This document shows positions 15,636-24,692 of a DNA stretch of 33,178 bases, piece by piece (within the stretch, counting starts at the first letter, position 1; each line of letters opens with the position of its first letter). Both the position numbers and the translations under genes were made by a program. Under the pieces are notes generated by a model, which was given only the letters and a program-made list of their open reading frames with translations, ran no database searches and was not told the origin of the DNA. The DNA is from an uncultured Chloroflexota bacterium. GTDB taxonomy: Bacteria > Chloroflexota > Anaerolineae > Aggregatilineales > Phototrophicaceae. The DNA lies in contig CAIPFY010000080.1 in the NCBI GenBank assembly GCA_903864435.1, positions 1-33,178 on the forward strand. Reading direction: 5' to 3'.

Positions 15636-17014
15636 ACGAGCCGATTCATCTCACGCTAACCGGCACGCTTCAGCCCGATCAAATGCTGACGTATGTGCAT
15701 CTGCCCTTTACCGTTCCAGAAGGGGTTGATCGCATTCAGGTGGCCTATGCCTACGATGCGATGATCGGTTCTGACCCCGGACTCACGGGTGGAAACACGA
15801 TTGATATTGGCCTCTTCGACCCGCGTGGCATCCACTTTCTAAACACTGGCTATCGAGGTTGGAGTGGCAGCGCCCGCCGCGAATTCGTCGTGGGCAGAAA
15901 AGAAGCCACGCCCGGCTATATGCCGGGGCCGATCTTCGCCGGAATATGGCACATCTGTTTAGGTGCATATAAAGTCGCAGACGAGGGCTGCCATTATCAG
16001 GTGAACATTGACCTATATCCGGCCTTTGACAGCTCACAGGTTGACTTTCCTGAACGCCTGCCGCTGGACAACGCAAAAACAACGGCGGCCTCTGCCGACG
16101 GTTGGTATGCGGGTGAACTGCACTGTCACACCGTCAACAGCGATGGCGACTCGACCACCGAAGAAATTATCCAACAGGCCGAAGCACTCGGCTTGAACTT
16201 TCTCGCCATCATGGATCATAACAACCTGACGCATCAGGTTGATCTGAACCGCATCCAGTCCTCGCTGATTCTCATCCCCGGTTTTGAAGTGACCACGTAT
16301 TATGGACACTGGAATATCTGGGGCGATGGAGAATGGGTGGATTTTCGCATTCAGAAACCGGATGATCTGGCACAGGCCATTGCCTACGCACGTACTCAGG
16401 GGTATCTGATTTCCTGCAACCATCCGCGCCCCTACGGGCCGGACTGGGAGTTTGCCAGCGTAGAAGGCTACACCTGCGTCGAAGTCTGGAATGGCCCGTG
16501 GGAACTTTCCAACACTGCCTGCCTCGCCTTCTGGGAAGCTCGCCTCAAGCGCGGGGAACGTCTGTCAGCCGTCGGCGGCAGCGATCATCATTTCAGCCAC
16601 GAACCCCACATCGCACAATTGGCGCATCCGACAACCGTCGTTTATATCCCGCCGGATATGCCACCCACCGCCCGCACCATACTCCATGCCATTCGCGCCG
16701 GTCACTGTTTCGTCACCGAAGCGCCGGATGGCGCACGGCTGACTCTGCGGGCGGGCAGCGCCATGATGGGCGACTCGCTACCCCGGCCAGACGGCGACCG
16801 AGTGACGCTCGAACTGAGTGTGCGGAACGGCACAGGTGGTCGCCTTCAGATTATCACGACCAGCGGCGTAATTGTGGAAACCGACATCACCGAAAACGCG
16901 GTAGAATGGTCGCAAGAGGTGCGATTGGACAACAGTCCGTATGTACGCATCCAACTCGTTGACGCGCACTATGGTCAGGTACGCGCCTTAACCAATCCGA
17001 TCTATTTTGACTAA
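15632..17014 (+). CDS. CehA/McbA-type PHP metallohydrolase (copy 2)
   Basis: This 460-residue protein shares the layout of the protein encoded at 8004-9350: a beta-rich N-terminal region (about 1-130) and a PHP-type domain. Metal motifs are GELHCHTVNSDGD (161-173), MDHNN (194-198), a later SCNHPRP (about 261-267) and GGSDHHFS near 315-322. No signal peptide is visible, so action in the cytoplasm on imported cargo is likely. It overlaps the ATPase gene by 4 bp (ATGA) and is followed after 24 bp by the DUF5054 gene. The family cleaves phosphoesters or carboxyl/carbamate esters with divalent metals. Which of these applies here is unknown. Confidence 0.8.
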   Translation: MNEPIHLTLTGTLQPDQMLTYVHLPFTVPEGVDRIQVAYAYDAMIGSDPGLTGGNTIDIGLFDPRGIHFLNTGYRGWSGSARREFVVGRKEATPGYMPGPIFAGIWHICLGAYKVADEGCHYQVNIDLYPAFDSSQVDFPERLPLDNAKTTAASADGWYAGELHCHTVNSDGDSTTEEIIQQAEALGLNFLAIMDHNNLTHQVDLNRIQSSLILIPGFEVTTYYGHWNIWGDGEWVDFRIQKPDDLAQAIAYARTQGYLISCNHPRPYGPDWEFASVEGYTCVEVWNGPWELSNTACLAFWEARLKRGERLSAVGGSDHHFSHEPHIAQLAHPTTVVYIPPDMPPTARTILHAIRAGHCFVTEAPDGARLTLRAGSAMMGDSLPRPDGDRVTLELSVRNGTGGRLQIITTSGVIVETDITENAVEWSQEVRLDNSPYVRIQLVDAHYGQVRALTNPIYFD

Positions 17015-17038
17015 ATCCTCTTGAAAAATGGATAGACC

Positions 17039-19051
17039 ATGACACAGACCGCTTTGGACACCGAGTCTATTGACCGGATTCGCCTTGTTTTCAAGACTCA
17101 TCTCGATCTGGGTTTCACCGATTTTGCGAATCGGGTGTATCGCCACTACATGGATCATTTCATTCCTGCGGCAATCCAGCTTGCCCACACCGTGCGCGAA
17201 CAGGGCATGGAAGAGCGTTTTGTGTGGACAACAGGTTCATGGTTGATCTATCACTTTCTCGAAGAAGCGTCGCCCGCAGCGCGGAAACAGATGGAAGATG
17301 CTATTGCCGCAGGTGACATCACATGGCATGCACTGCCATTCACCATGCACTGTGAAGTCATGGATGCTGGTCTGTTCCGGTTTGGCTTGAGCCTATCGAA
17401 ACGATTGGATGAGCGCTTCGGTCATACCACTATTGCAGCAAAAATGACCGATGTTCCCGGTCACACCCGGAGTATTGTCCCCTTAATGACCGAAGCCGGC
17501 ATACGGCTGCTGCACATCGGCGTGAATGAAGCGTCTACGATGCCGCACGTTCCGCCCGTTTTCGTCTGGCGCGATGAGGCCAGCGGCAGTGATATGCAGG
17601 TCATCTACGAACACCATTACGGCGGATTGACACAGGTCAACGGTCTAAAGGACGCTCTGGCTATTCATATGACAGGCGACAATATGGGGCCGCCAACGGT
17701 GAGCGCGGTACAAGCCATCTATGCCCGTCTCCGTCAGCAGCATCCCGCCGCCCGGATTATCCCTTCTACACTGGATCACTTCGCCGCCGCGCTGGAAGGC
17801 GTGAAGCATCAGCTTCCAGTCATCACGGATGAAATTGGCGACAGTTGGATTCATGGTGCAGGCACCGATCCGAACAAAATGCGCCTGTGGCGCGAATGGG
17901 TACGCCTGCGCCGCGAAATCGTCCCGCAGGCGCAGACTGCGGCGGAAGCGAATGCCCTGTTCGCCTTTCAGGATGCGCTCCTATGCGTGGCCGAACACAC
18001 TTGGGGGATGGACACCAAACTGCATCTGGCCGACTGGCAAGCCTATACCGCCAGCGAACTACGCGCCGCCCGTACCACTTCCCCCTTTCTGAAAATGGAA
18101 TCGTCATGGGAAGAACAACGGCACTACCTCGATCAAGCAGTCACCGCGCTGGAAGGTACGCGCTGGCACACCGCAGCAACCGCCCTCGCACCGCTGCCTA
18201 CCCTGCCCGCTGCCGCCGCTGTGCCTACAAGCGAGATGAATTTCAGTACACCGCTATTCGACATCACATTGGATACTGAAACAGGCGCGATTAGCCATCT
18301 GGTCACGCGCCATGATGGGGAAACATGGGCATCACCGGATCACCCGCTGGCTGTTTTCGGCTATCAACTGTTCGACCAGAGCGACTATGATCGCTTCTGG
18401 GACGAATATATTCAGGGGAAAGACCACGAATCGATTGTGGCTTGGTCGCAATACGACTATGGTAAGCAGGGCGTCGCAGGCAAATCGGCCCATATTCCGC
18501 TGTCGCCCGCCCACCTCATCCGTTGCGCGGTTGAGCAGCAGACGGACAGACTGCTGGTGATAGCCCAACTGGCATTCCCCTCAGAATGGACGGAATACTA
18601 TGGAGCGCCGCCGCGAGCCACACTCACTTATGGAATCAATCACAACCTGCCTCAAATAGACATTCACTTGGCATGGAGCAGTAAACCAGCCAGCCGACTT
18701 CCCGAAGCATTATGGATGTCCTTTTCGCCACTCGTACAGAATGGTGAATGGCGATTCGAGAAGCTCGGTCAGTGGATTGACCCCCTGAAGGTCGTCTCTG
18801 GCGGCAATCGCGGCCTACATGCAGTCTTTGACCGTGTTCGCTGCACACACGCCAACAAACACTTCACGCTATATACCTACGATGCACCATTGGTCGCACC
18901 GGGCGCTCCATCGCTACTGCGCTTTACCAACCACCTCCCTGATCTCAATCGGGGTGTGCATGTCAACCTGTGGAATAACGCATGGGGGACGAACTTCCCA
19001 CAGTGGTTAGAAGGCGATTCGAGTTTCCGTTTCCGAATGGAATGGGCATAA
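17039..19051 (+). CDS. DUF5054 protein, GH38-like alpha-mannosidase fold
   Basis: This 670-residue protein has a glycosyl-hydrolase-38-like N-terminal domain. The HLD motif (His21, Asp23) lies in 'LVFKTHLDLGFTD', a WTTGSW strand follows at 63-68, and 'MTDVPGHTRS' carries a candidate nucleophile Asp138 and ligand His142. DEIGDSWIHG (about 264-273) follows. Residues from about 390 form a beta-rich C-terminal part. The DUF5054 family is related to alpha-mannosidases, but I know of no characterised member. No signal peptide is visible. The gene closes operon 2, 24 bp after the CehA-type gene. It probably acts on the imported solute in the cytoplasm, perhaps cleaving a glycosidic link. The ribosome site is weak. 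A role in a phospho-glycan pathway is only inferred. Confidence 0.75.
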   Translation: MTQTALDTESIDRIRLVFKTHLDLGFTDFANRVYRHYMDHFIPAAIQLAHTVREQGMEERFVWTTGSWLIYHFLEEASPAARKQMEDAIAAGDITWHALPFTMHCEVMDAGLFRFGLSLSKRLDERFGHTTIAAKMTDVPGHTRSIVPLMTEAGIRLLHIGVNEASTMPHVPPVFVWRDEASGSDMQVIYEHHYGGLTQVNGLKDALAIHMTGDNMGPPTVSAVQAIYARLRQQHPAARIIPSTLDHFAAALEGVKHQLPVITDEIGDSWIHGAGTDPNKMRLWREWVRLRREIVPQAQTAAEANALFAFQDALLCVAEHTWGMDTKLHLADWQAYTASELRAARTTSPFLKMESSWEEQRHYLDQAVTALEGTRWHTAATALAPLPTLPAAAAVPTSEMNFSTPLFDITLDTETGAISHLVTRHDGETWASPDHPLAVFGYQLFDQSDYDRFWDEYIQGKDHESIVAWSQYDYGKQGVAGKSAHIPLSPAHLIRCAVEQQTDRLLVIAQLAFPSEWTEYYGAPPRATLTYGINHNLPQIDIHLAWSSKPASRLPEALWMSFSPLVQNGEWRFEKLGQWIDPLKVVSGGNRGLHAVFDRVRCTHANKHFTLYTYDAPLVAPGAPSLLRFTNHLPDLNRGVHVNLWNNAWGTNFPQWLEGDSSFRFRMEWA

Positions 19052-19173
19052 GAGAGCTTATTCTGTCGGGCGAGTGAATGAACGCCACCCATTCAAACAG
19101 AGGTGTTTACATTCGCTTAAATACGCTTTAACAGGTGCGGGGTATGGTCTGCATACATAGAGGACTGTGCCCC

Positions 19174-19383
19174 ATGAACCACCTTGAGAACTGGTCATTC
19201 TTTGGACTAACTACCGTATCTGCCATCGTCTGCCTGCTGTTTGCAGCAGGGATGGCGCAATCTGCTACGCCGGATACCGCAGTCTGGGAGCGCGAATCCG
19301 GCACATTGGCTCTCGTGGGGCTATACCTGCTCTTATTGGCGCTAGGTGAGCGTGTTAAGCACCTCCTCCGCAAGCCCGAATGA
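19174..19383 (+). CDS. Small two-helix membrane protein
   Basis: This is a 69-residue frame starting at ATG 19174 behind an AGAGGA site. Two hydrophobic stretches, 'FFGLTTVSAIVCLLFAAGMA' and 'TLALVGLYLLLLALG', are separated by a polar loop, and the tail is basic. I do not recognise the family. It overlaps the 3' end of the convergent FAD oxidoreductase gene by 42 bp. That is unusual but not impossible. The hydrophobic pattern and ribosome site argue for a real gene. Confidence 0.45.
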   Translation: MNHLENWSFFGLTTVSAIVCLLFAAGMAQSATPDTAVWERESGTLALVGLYLLLLALGERVKHLLRKPE

Positions 19384-20472
19384 GCGCGTCATCCCCGATC
19401 CGCCCAATCCATTCACAATCGTCACATTCGCTTCTGGTCGCAGAATCAGTTCACTCTTGTCTTTGAGCATCGGATAGATACCATGCCAGCGTTCCGCGAT
19501 TTCAAACGTGGGCGCTTGTGCAAACCCTTGTAGGTAGCTCATCATCGCCTGATTGATGTCCTCACGATCAAACGGATCAAACGTCTGACCGTATTCATGA
19601 TGATCGCCAATCGTAAGTTCACCCAGCGCAGTCTGGGACAACAACACATGAATATGATTTTGGCGGTGGAATGGCAGTTCTCGTTCTACCCGTTCTTTAT
19701 AGTCCGGGAACGAAGGACAGGCCGCGAAATAGGGATAATGCACCATCGTCAACCCGGAACACAGATTCGGCCCCAGCATCCATCCGTTAGGCTGCGGTTT
19801 CGTCCGCAACATTTGCAGTTTGCAGCGATAAATGCCGCTGCTGGCATATTCCTGCGGGTACAACGTTTCAAAGTCTGCGCCGCTGCATACAAAAACCTGA
19901 TCGGCCTGCCAATTGCCCGTTGTGGTTTCGATGCTCGGCAGCGAAATCCCCGTAACCAACGTGCCAAAGCGCAGTTCAACCCCGTACTCGCGCTGCAACC
20001 AGCCCGGTATGCCCCGAATGGCCTGCCGGGGGTCAATATTCACTTCGGTACGGCTCCACAACGCCCCTTTTAGCCCCTGTGCTTTGACCGCAGGACTCTT
20101 TTCGAGCGTCTGCTCTGGTGTCAAAATCTGGCAGTATTCATGTGCTTCCGGGTTCACGCGCAGAAATTCTTCAAAAAGATTCATTTCGTCGTCCGCATGA
20201 GCCACATGCAGCGATCCGCATTCGCGGCAAAACAGATCAGCGCCGCGTCCCGCTTCTAGCCAGATTTCGCGGCTACGCAGTGCCAGTTGCAACTCGTGCC
20301 CGCTTTTGCCAACAATCCACACCTGACCAAAATTGCGGATGGAAGCGCCTACTGCCGGATTCGTGCGCTCGAACAAAACCACTTTCAAGCCGCGCCGCGC
20401 TGCCGCCAACGCATGAGCCAACCCGACTATCCCCGCACCGACCACAGCCACATCCACTTTAGAGGAAGCCAT
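19342..20472 (-). CDS. Phosphonate-cluster FAD-dependent oxidoreductase (TIGR03364-like)
   Basis: This 376-residue flavoprotein of the DAAO/glycine-oxidase superfamily has the FAD-binding 'VAVVGAGIVGLAHALAAARR' at residues 8-27 and the closing 'NGLGGSGMTRSFGLAEEVL' motif near the C-terminus. The family recurs in phosphonate catabolism clusters. Members are thought to deaminate aminoethylphosphonate or its N-alkyl derivatives oxidatively to phosphonoacetaldehyde. Here it lies 14 bp after phnX, whose substrate is phosphonoacetaldehyde, and no phnW transaminase is present, which fits that role. The ATG at 20472 has an AAGGAA site. It is the last gene of the phosphonate operon. The substrate is inferred. 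Confidence 0.8.
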   Translation of the reverse strand: MASSKVDVAVVGAGIVGLAHALAAARRGLKVVLFERTNPAVGASIRNFGQVWIVGKSGHELQLALRSREIWLEAGRGADLFCRECGSLHVAHADDEMNLFEEFLRVNPEAHEYCQILTPEQTLEKSPAVKAQGLKGALWSRTEVNIDPRQAIRGIPGWLQREYGVELRFGTLVTGISLPSIETTTGNWQADQVFVCSGADFETLYPQEYASSGIYRCKLQMLRTKPQPNGWMLGPNLCSGLTMVHYPYFAACPSFPDYKERVERELPFHRQNHIHVLLSQTALGELTIGDHHEYGQTFDPFDREDINQAMMSYLQGFAQAPTFEIAERWHGIYPMLKDKSELILRPEANVTIVNGLGGSGMTRSFGLAEEVLNTLT

Positions 20473-20486
20473 TCATCCGTTCCTTG

Positions 20487-21311
20487 TTAGGGTTGTTCAC
20501 CAGACATCAAGCGAGTGTTGATTTCTGCCAATACCGGCGGCAAATCCGCAATGCTCCGAATGACATAGTGGGCACCCGCATTCAGCAAGCGTTCCTCAAT
20601 CAGACGCAGCCGCGCTTGTAAAACATCCCGGCTCAGGGCAGAAGCATCCGCCTCGCTCAAACCGAGTTCATTGCCTGATTGAGTCACCCCCACAGTCCAC
20701 GTTCCCGCATTCAATCCTTCTTCAATGTCCGGTACGGTATCGCCTATCTTGACGAAAGCGGCGAGTGGAAACACATCTAAATGGATGGCATTCTGGTAAA
20801 TCATCCACGGCGCGGGGCGGCCAGCCGGTACCACACTGGGACAAACCGCAGCATCCGGGATATAACCTTGTTGAGCAGCCACAGGCATCAAAGCGTTCAA
20901 AATGGACTGGCTGTAACCTGTAGTGGAGCCGATTTTCAGCCCCATCTCACGGCAACACTTGATCGCTTCGCACGCACCCGGTATCAAATTCGCGTACTGC
21001 AACACTGCGTGCGTCTGTACGGTGATGGATTGGCGATACATGATATTAATATCCGCCTCGCTGCAATCAGTCCCCTGAACGGTACGCCAATGCGCTGCGA
21101 CTTCTGGCATACGGGCGATTGCACGGATATGATCGCGCTTTTCCAACCCCATCGGGGCACGCGCCTGTGCGATGCTGATTTCAATCCCCCGCTGCCGAAA
21201 CACTTCGATGAACACCGCCACAGGCGCAAAACAACCGTAGTCAACCGTTGTGCCTGCCCAATCCAAAATGACGGCTTTGAGAGGTCCCGAATAGGTGGTG
21301 TGTGAGTTCAT
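20487..21311 (-). CDS. phnX: Phosphonoacetaldehyde hydrolase
   Basis: This 274-residue HAD-superfamily enzyme splits phosphonoacetaldehyde into acetaldehyde and phosphate. The nucleophile Asp17 is in [12 protein letters not shown]. The cap-domain motif [12 protein letters not shown] carries the Schiff-base Lys58, which separates true PhnX from phosphonatase-like hydrolases. '[13 protein letters not shown]' and '[16 protein letters not shown]' supply the phosphate- and magnesium-binding loops. The length matches the Bacillus enzyme. Its start overlaps the transferase stop by 4 bp, and the FAD oxidoreductase follows. It gives this operon a second, hydrolytic route to phosphate beside C-P lyase. 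Confidence 0.93.
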   Translation of the reverse strand: MNSHTTYSGPLKAVILDWAGTTVDYGCFAPVAVFIEVFRQRGIEISIAQARAPMGLEKRDHIRAIARMPEVAAHWRTVQGTDCSEADINIMYRQSITVQTHAVLQYANLIPGACEAIKCCREMGLKIGSTTGYSQSILNALMPVAAQQGYIPDAAVCPSVVPAGRPAPWMIYQNAIHLDVFPLAAFVKIGDTVPDIEEGLNAGTWTVGVTQSGNELGLSEADASALSRDVLQARLRLIEERLLNAGAHYVIRSIADLPPVLAEINTRLMSGEQP

Positions 21312-21970
21312 GAGCCATACTTTTCGATAAACTGTTCGACGTGATTCAGATCATCCAGACGTTCTTTCAGCGTTTCATGATTCCAATCCCACCACGCAAT
21401 CTCGAACAGTTTCTCGATAATACGATCGGAGAAACGTTTGCGAATGGGCTTTGCCGGCACACCGACTGCGATGGTGTAGGGAGCCACATCCTTTGTGACC
21501 ACAGCGCCAGAACCAACCACCGCACCAGTGCCAACCTTCACACCCGGCATCACAATGACATTGTGCCCTAACCACGTATCATGCCCGATTGCGCACTGGT
21601 GCGAGCGCCGCCAGTCGAAAAAGTCGGCATCGTCCTCACCAAAACCGTACAACTTGCGGCGATAGGTGATGTGATGCAGCGTCACCCGTTCCATCGGATG
21701 ATTGCCGGGATTAATCCGCACATGCGAAGCAATATTGCTGAACTTGCCAATTTGGGTGTAGATAATCTGGTTATCGCCGGCGGTGTAGCTGTAATCATCG
21801 AGCGTGGTTTCCACCAGCCAACTATTCGCTCCCACCTCTGTCCATTCACCAAAGTAGCAATCTTTAATCAGCACGCCTCTGTGAAAAACAGGCTTCTCAC
21901 CCAACGGCTGGGTAGCCAGCGTGGCGTTATGGTCGCCTTCGATATGCTGCGCGATATGTAACAGTGTCAT
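21308..21970 (-). CDS. Phosphonate-cluster hexapeptide-repeat transferase (TIGR03308-like)
   Basis: This 220-residue protein has a left-handed beta-helix built from hexapeptide repeats ('[19 protein letters not shown]', '[20 protein letters not shown]'), like xenobiotic and maltose acetyltransferases. A variant found in phn operons is named only as a phosphonate-metabolism transferase. The '[20 protein letters not shown]' segment is the acyl-acceptor region of the fold. It overlaps phnM and phnX by 4 bp each. It may acetylate aminoalkylphosphonates, as PhnO does with an unrelated fold, but this is unproven. Confidence 0.8.
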   Translation of the reverse strand: MTLLHIAQHIEGDHNATLATQPLGEKPVFHRGVLIKDCYFGEWTEVGANSWLVETTLDDYSYTAGDNQIIYTQIGKFSNIASHVRINPGNHPMERVTLHHITYRRKLYGFGEDDADFFDWRRSHQCAIGHDTWLGHNVIVMPGVKVGTGAVVGSGAVVTKDVAPYTIAVGVPAKPIRKRFSDRIIEKLFEIAWWDWNHETLKERLDDLNHVEQFIEKYGS

Positions 21971-23160
21971 ACAGTCACCTGTTCCGCGAGTTGCGATAAC
22001 CGCGCCATGTGCGCGTCCCAGTAAATCGGATGTCCATCCCGCAGCACGGCACGAATACGGGGATGATCGGCAGATTCTTCAACCAGTACCAGATCAGCCT
22101 TCAAGCCGGTGGCGATTCGCCCACGATCATGCAACCCAACCGCATCCGCCGGATTTTGAGCGATCAATTTCACAGCTTCATGCAGCGGCAATACCCCATC
22201 TCTTGCCAGTTTGAATGCAACTTGTAGCATCGCAGCCGGGTAATAATCCGTCGCCAGAATATCCACCACTCCCGCATGGATAGCATCCATCGCGCTCAGA
22301 TTACCGGTGTTGGAAGCACCCCGATAGGCATTCGGCGCACCCATGATGATGTGCATTCCGTGTTCACGGGCAGCCTGAGCCGCTTCCAGAGTCACCGGAA
22401 ATTCGCTGATGGTCACACCTAACGCCTGCATCTGTTCAACCTTCGCCTGTTTGTCGTCATCATGCGAAGCAATCGGGATATGCGCAGCATTTGCCAAACG
22501 GCAGACTTCGGCGGCCACTTCCCAGTTTCGGGGTTCATCAGCCACTTCCTGCATCCGTTCCACCATCTTCTCTTTGACTTTGGCTTCTAGCACATCGCGG
22601 GGAATGCCCATCCATTTTTCCATGAAATCCACATAGCGTTCCAAATTGGAATACTGACCCTGCCCCGGCGTGTGATCCATCAGGGAAACCAGATCAATCA
22701 GATTCTCGTTGAGCAGTCCTTCCAAAATCGGCGCAGTCTCAGGATTAGTAATCTCAAAGCGAGCATGAACACGGAAATCCACCATGAGCTGATCGCGCTG
22801 CCGCCGGATCACCCGGATAATCTCGGTGGCCTTTTCTTGCGTTCGCAGATCGTTCTGATGCCATGCGAAACCCACTGCCGCAAATGAGGTGGTGATGCCT
22901 GTTCCTGCCAACCGCTTATCCAGTTCGTAAAGCGCCATGTCCACCGGAAAAAAAGCGTTGGGACGCGGCTCAATATCGCGTTCCAGCATGTCGCCGTGCA
23001 AATCAATCACGCCCGGAATGAGTGTCAATCCGGCGGCGCTCAAGCCCTGCCCGCTAAATCCCCCTTCGATGACCTCCGCAATGAGCGTCCCTTTGATGTT
23101 GATAGCTCCGCGATCAATCACACGGTCAGGCAGCACCAGTTTCAAATCAGTCAGCCACAT
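21967..23160 (-). CDS. phnM: Ribose 1-methylphosphonate 5-triphosphate diphosphatase
   Basis: This 397-residue amidohydrolase-fold enzyme removes pyrophosphate from the 5-triphosphate intermediate of C-P lyase in the cytoplasm. Metal motifs are DLHGDMLE (about residues 53-60), [13 protein letters not shown] and ATDYYP. All are in the expected order, and the length matches the E. coli enzyme. The start overlaps the end of phnL by 14 bp and the end overlaps the transferase by 4 bp, so it is translationally coupled. It belongs with the C-P lyase block. Confidence 0.93.
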   Translation of the reverse strand: MWLTDLKLVLPDRVIDRGAINIKGTLIAEVIEGGFSGQGLSAAGLTLIPGVIDLHGDMLERDIEPRPNAFFPVDMALYELDKRLAGTGITTSFAAVGFAWHQNDLRTQEKATEIIRVIRRQRDQLMVDFRVHARFEITNPETAPILEGLLNENLIDLVSLMDHTPGQGQYSNLERYVDFMEKWMGIPRDVLEAKVKEKMVERMQEVADEPRNWEVAAEVCRLANAAHIPIASHDDDKQAKVEQMQALGVTISEFPVTLEAAQAAREHGMHIIMGAPNAYRGASNTGNLSAMDAIHAGVVDILATDYYPAAMLQVAFKLARDGVLPLHEAVKLIAQNPADAVGLHDRGRIATGLKADLVLVEESADHPRIRAVLRDGHPIYWDAHMARLSQLAEQVTV

Positions 23161-23854
23161 ATCCCACTTCCTCTTGTGATGCCGTCAAACGAATTTCGGA
23201 GTCGATTAAATGCTGAATGTCTTCGGGATGATGAAAGACACCGATCATCGCTACGCCCTGCGCTTTTAATTCGGAAAGTCGGTTTTGCAGCGAGTTGCGC
23301 GTAGCTGCATCCAGAGAAGCGGTTGGTTCATCCAGCAGCAGCAGGCGGCGGGGGGCGATCAAAGCGCGGGACAGATTGACCTTTTGCTGTTCCCCCCCCG
23401 AAAAAGTGGTTGGATAGGCCGACCATAAGGCTTCTTTCAAGCCAAACGAGTACAGCATTTGCCGTGCCTGTTCCAGCGCCTGCTCCCAGGCCATACCGCC
23501 GTCCACCAGTGGTTCGGCCACCAGTTCCAACGCGCTCACACGCGGGCGGGGGCGCAAGAATTGGGTCACAAACCCCATTTCCTGACGGCGCAGCAGGGCA
23601 ATGTCCACATCTGCCGCATTCGCCAGATCAATCACGCCCAAAGCCGAGTTGAACAACGCTCGCCCGCTGGTTGGCACGTAGGTGCGGTATAAGCAGCGCA
23701 GCAGCGACGACTTACCAGCGCCGTTCGCCCCCCCAACCAGCACGAACTGCCCGCTTTCCAGCGAAAAAGATAGGTTGCTAAACACCTCGATCTCGCGCTG
23801 GAGATGGTCAATGTAAAAACGTTTCGTGAGCAGAGTGGCTTCGAGCAGTGGCAT
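23147..23854 (-). CDS. phnL: C-P lyase ATP-binding protein PhnL
   Basis: This 235-residue ABC-type ATPase is not part of a membrane transporter but joins the C-P lyase machinery. It has Walker A GGANGAGKSS (about residues 41-50), the signature FSGGEQQKVNLSRAL, Walker B LLLLDEPTASLD and an H-loop 'GVFHHPED' like the FHD of other PhnL proteins. The ATG at 23854 is chosen because it gives the family N-terminus and lies 13 bp after the phnK stop. Longer starts overlap phnK. PhnI-dependent chemistry in E. coli requires PhnG, H and L. Confidence 0.9.
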   Translation of the reverse strand: MPLLEATLLTKRFYIDHLQREIEVFSNLSFSLESGQFVLVGGANGAGKSSLLRCLYRTYVPTSGRALFNSALGVIDLANAADVDIALLRRQEMGFVTQFLRPRPRVSALELVAEPLVDGGMAWEQALEQARQMLYSFGLKEALWSAYPTTFSGGEQQKVNLSRALIAPRRLLLLDEPTASLDAATRNSLQNRLSELKAQGVAMIGVFHHPEDIQHLIDSEIRLTASQEEVGYVAD

Positions 23855-23867
23855 CCGGTTTACTTTC

Positions 23868-24692
23868 TCACAACTTGGCATGAACAAGCTGCTGGGTATA
23901 GGCATCCTGTGGGTCTTCAAGAATCTGATCGGTCAAACCCTGTTCCACCACACGACCATGGCGCATGACCATCACCCGATCAGCTAACGTGCGAATCACG
24001 CCTAGATCATGCGAAACGAGGATGATGGTCATGTGCCGTTCACGCTGTAAGCGTTTGAGCGTATCCAGCACCAACGCTTGCACAGACACATCTAACCCGG
24101 TCGTTGGCTCATCTAACAGCAGCAGCACCGGACGCAGCGCCAACGCCTTCGCCAGTTGGACGCGCTGCTGCATCCCCCCAGACAGCACACGCGGGGGGTC
24201 ATCCATCCGGTTTAGCGGGAACTCCGAAATGGACAGCGATTCGCGGGCGGCTTCGCGCAGGGTGGCAAAGGTGCGCTCACCGGTCAGCAACAGTCGTTCC
24301 GCAATATTGCCGCTGCTAGTGAAGCGCATCCGCAAACCGAGATGCGGATTCTGGTAAACCACACCAATGTTCATAATCTGCACTTCGCGGCGGCGAAACC
24401 GATCCAGTGCGAACAAATCCTGACCTTCCAGCACAGGTGTGTTTAACAAGTAAGTACCGCTGTCAGCTTGCTCCTCCAGATTGAGGAGCCGCAGCACGCT
24501 CGATTTGCCCGATCCAGACTCGCCCACAATCCCCAGCACTTCGCCGGGATAGGCTTCCACATCCACATCCGCCACCGCCTGCACCCGACCATAACGCTTG
24601 TGCAAACCGATGGCGCGGACAATGGGCGGGGATGTGACCAGTTGCGGTGGTTCAAATCGGGGGGATAACGGGCGGCTTGAGGTATCCAGCAT
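23868..24692 (-). CDS. phnK: C-P lyase ATP-binding protein PhnK
   Basis: This 274-residue ABC ATPase binds the PhnGHIJ core in E. coli. Walker A is GESGSGKSS, the signature LSGGMQQRVQLAKAL, Walker B LLLLDEPTTGLD and the H-loop VSHDLGV. A proline-rich leader of about 30 residues precedes the ATPase domain. ATG 24692 is used because upstream frames lie deep in phnJ. Even so it overlaps the phnJ 3' end by 41 bp, which is the extra C-terminal tail of that PhnJ. Confidence 0.9.
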   Translation of the reverse strand: MLDTSSRPLSPRFEPPQLVTSPPIVRAIGLHKRYGRVQAVADVDVEAYPGEVLGIVGESGSGKSSVLRLLNLEEQADSGTYLLNTPVLEGQDLFALDRFRRREVQIMNIGVVYQNPHLGLRMRFTSSGNIAERLLLTGERTFATLREAARESLSISEFPLNRMDDPPRVLSGGMQQRVQLAKALALRPVLLLLDEPTTGLDVSVQALVLDTLKRLQRERHMTIILVSHDLGVIRTLADRVMVMRHGRVVEQGLTDQILEDPQDAYTQQLVHAKL

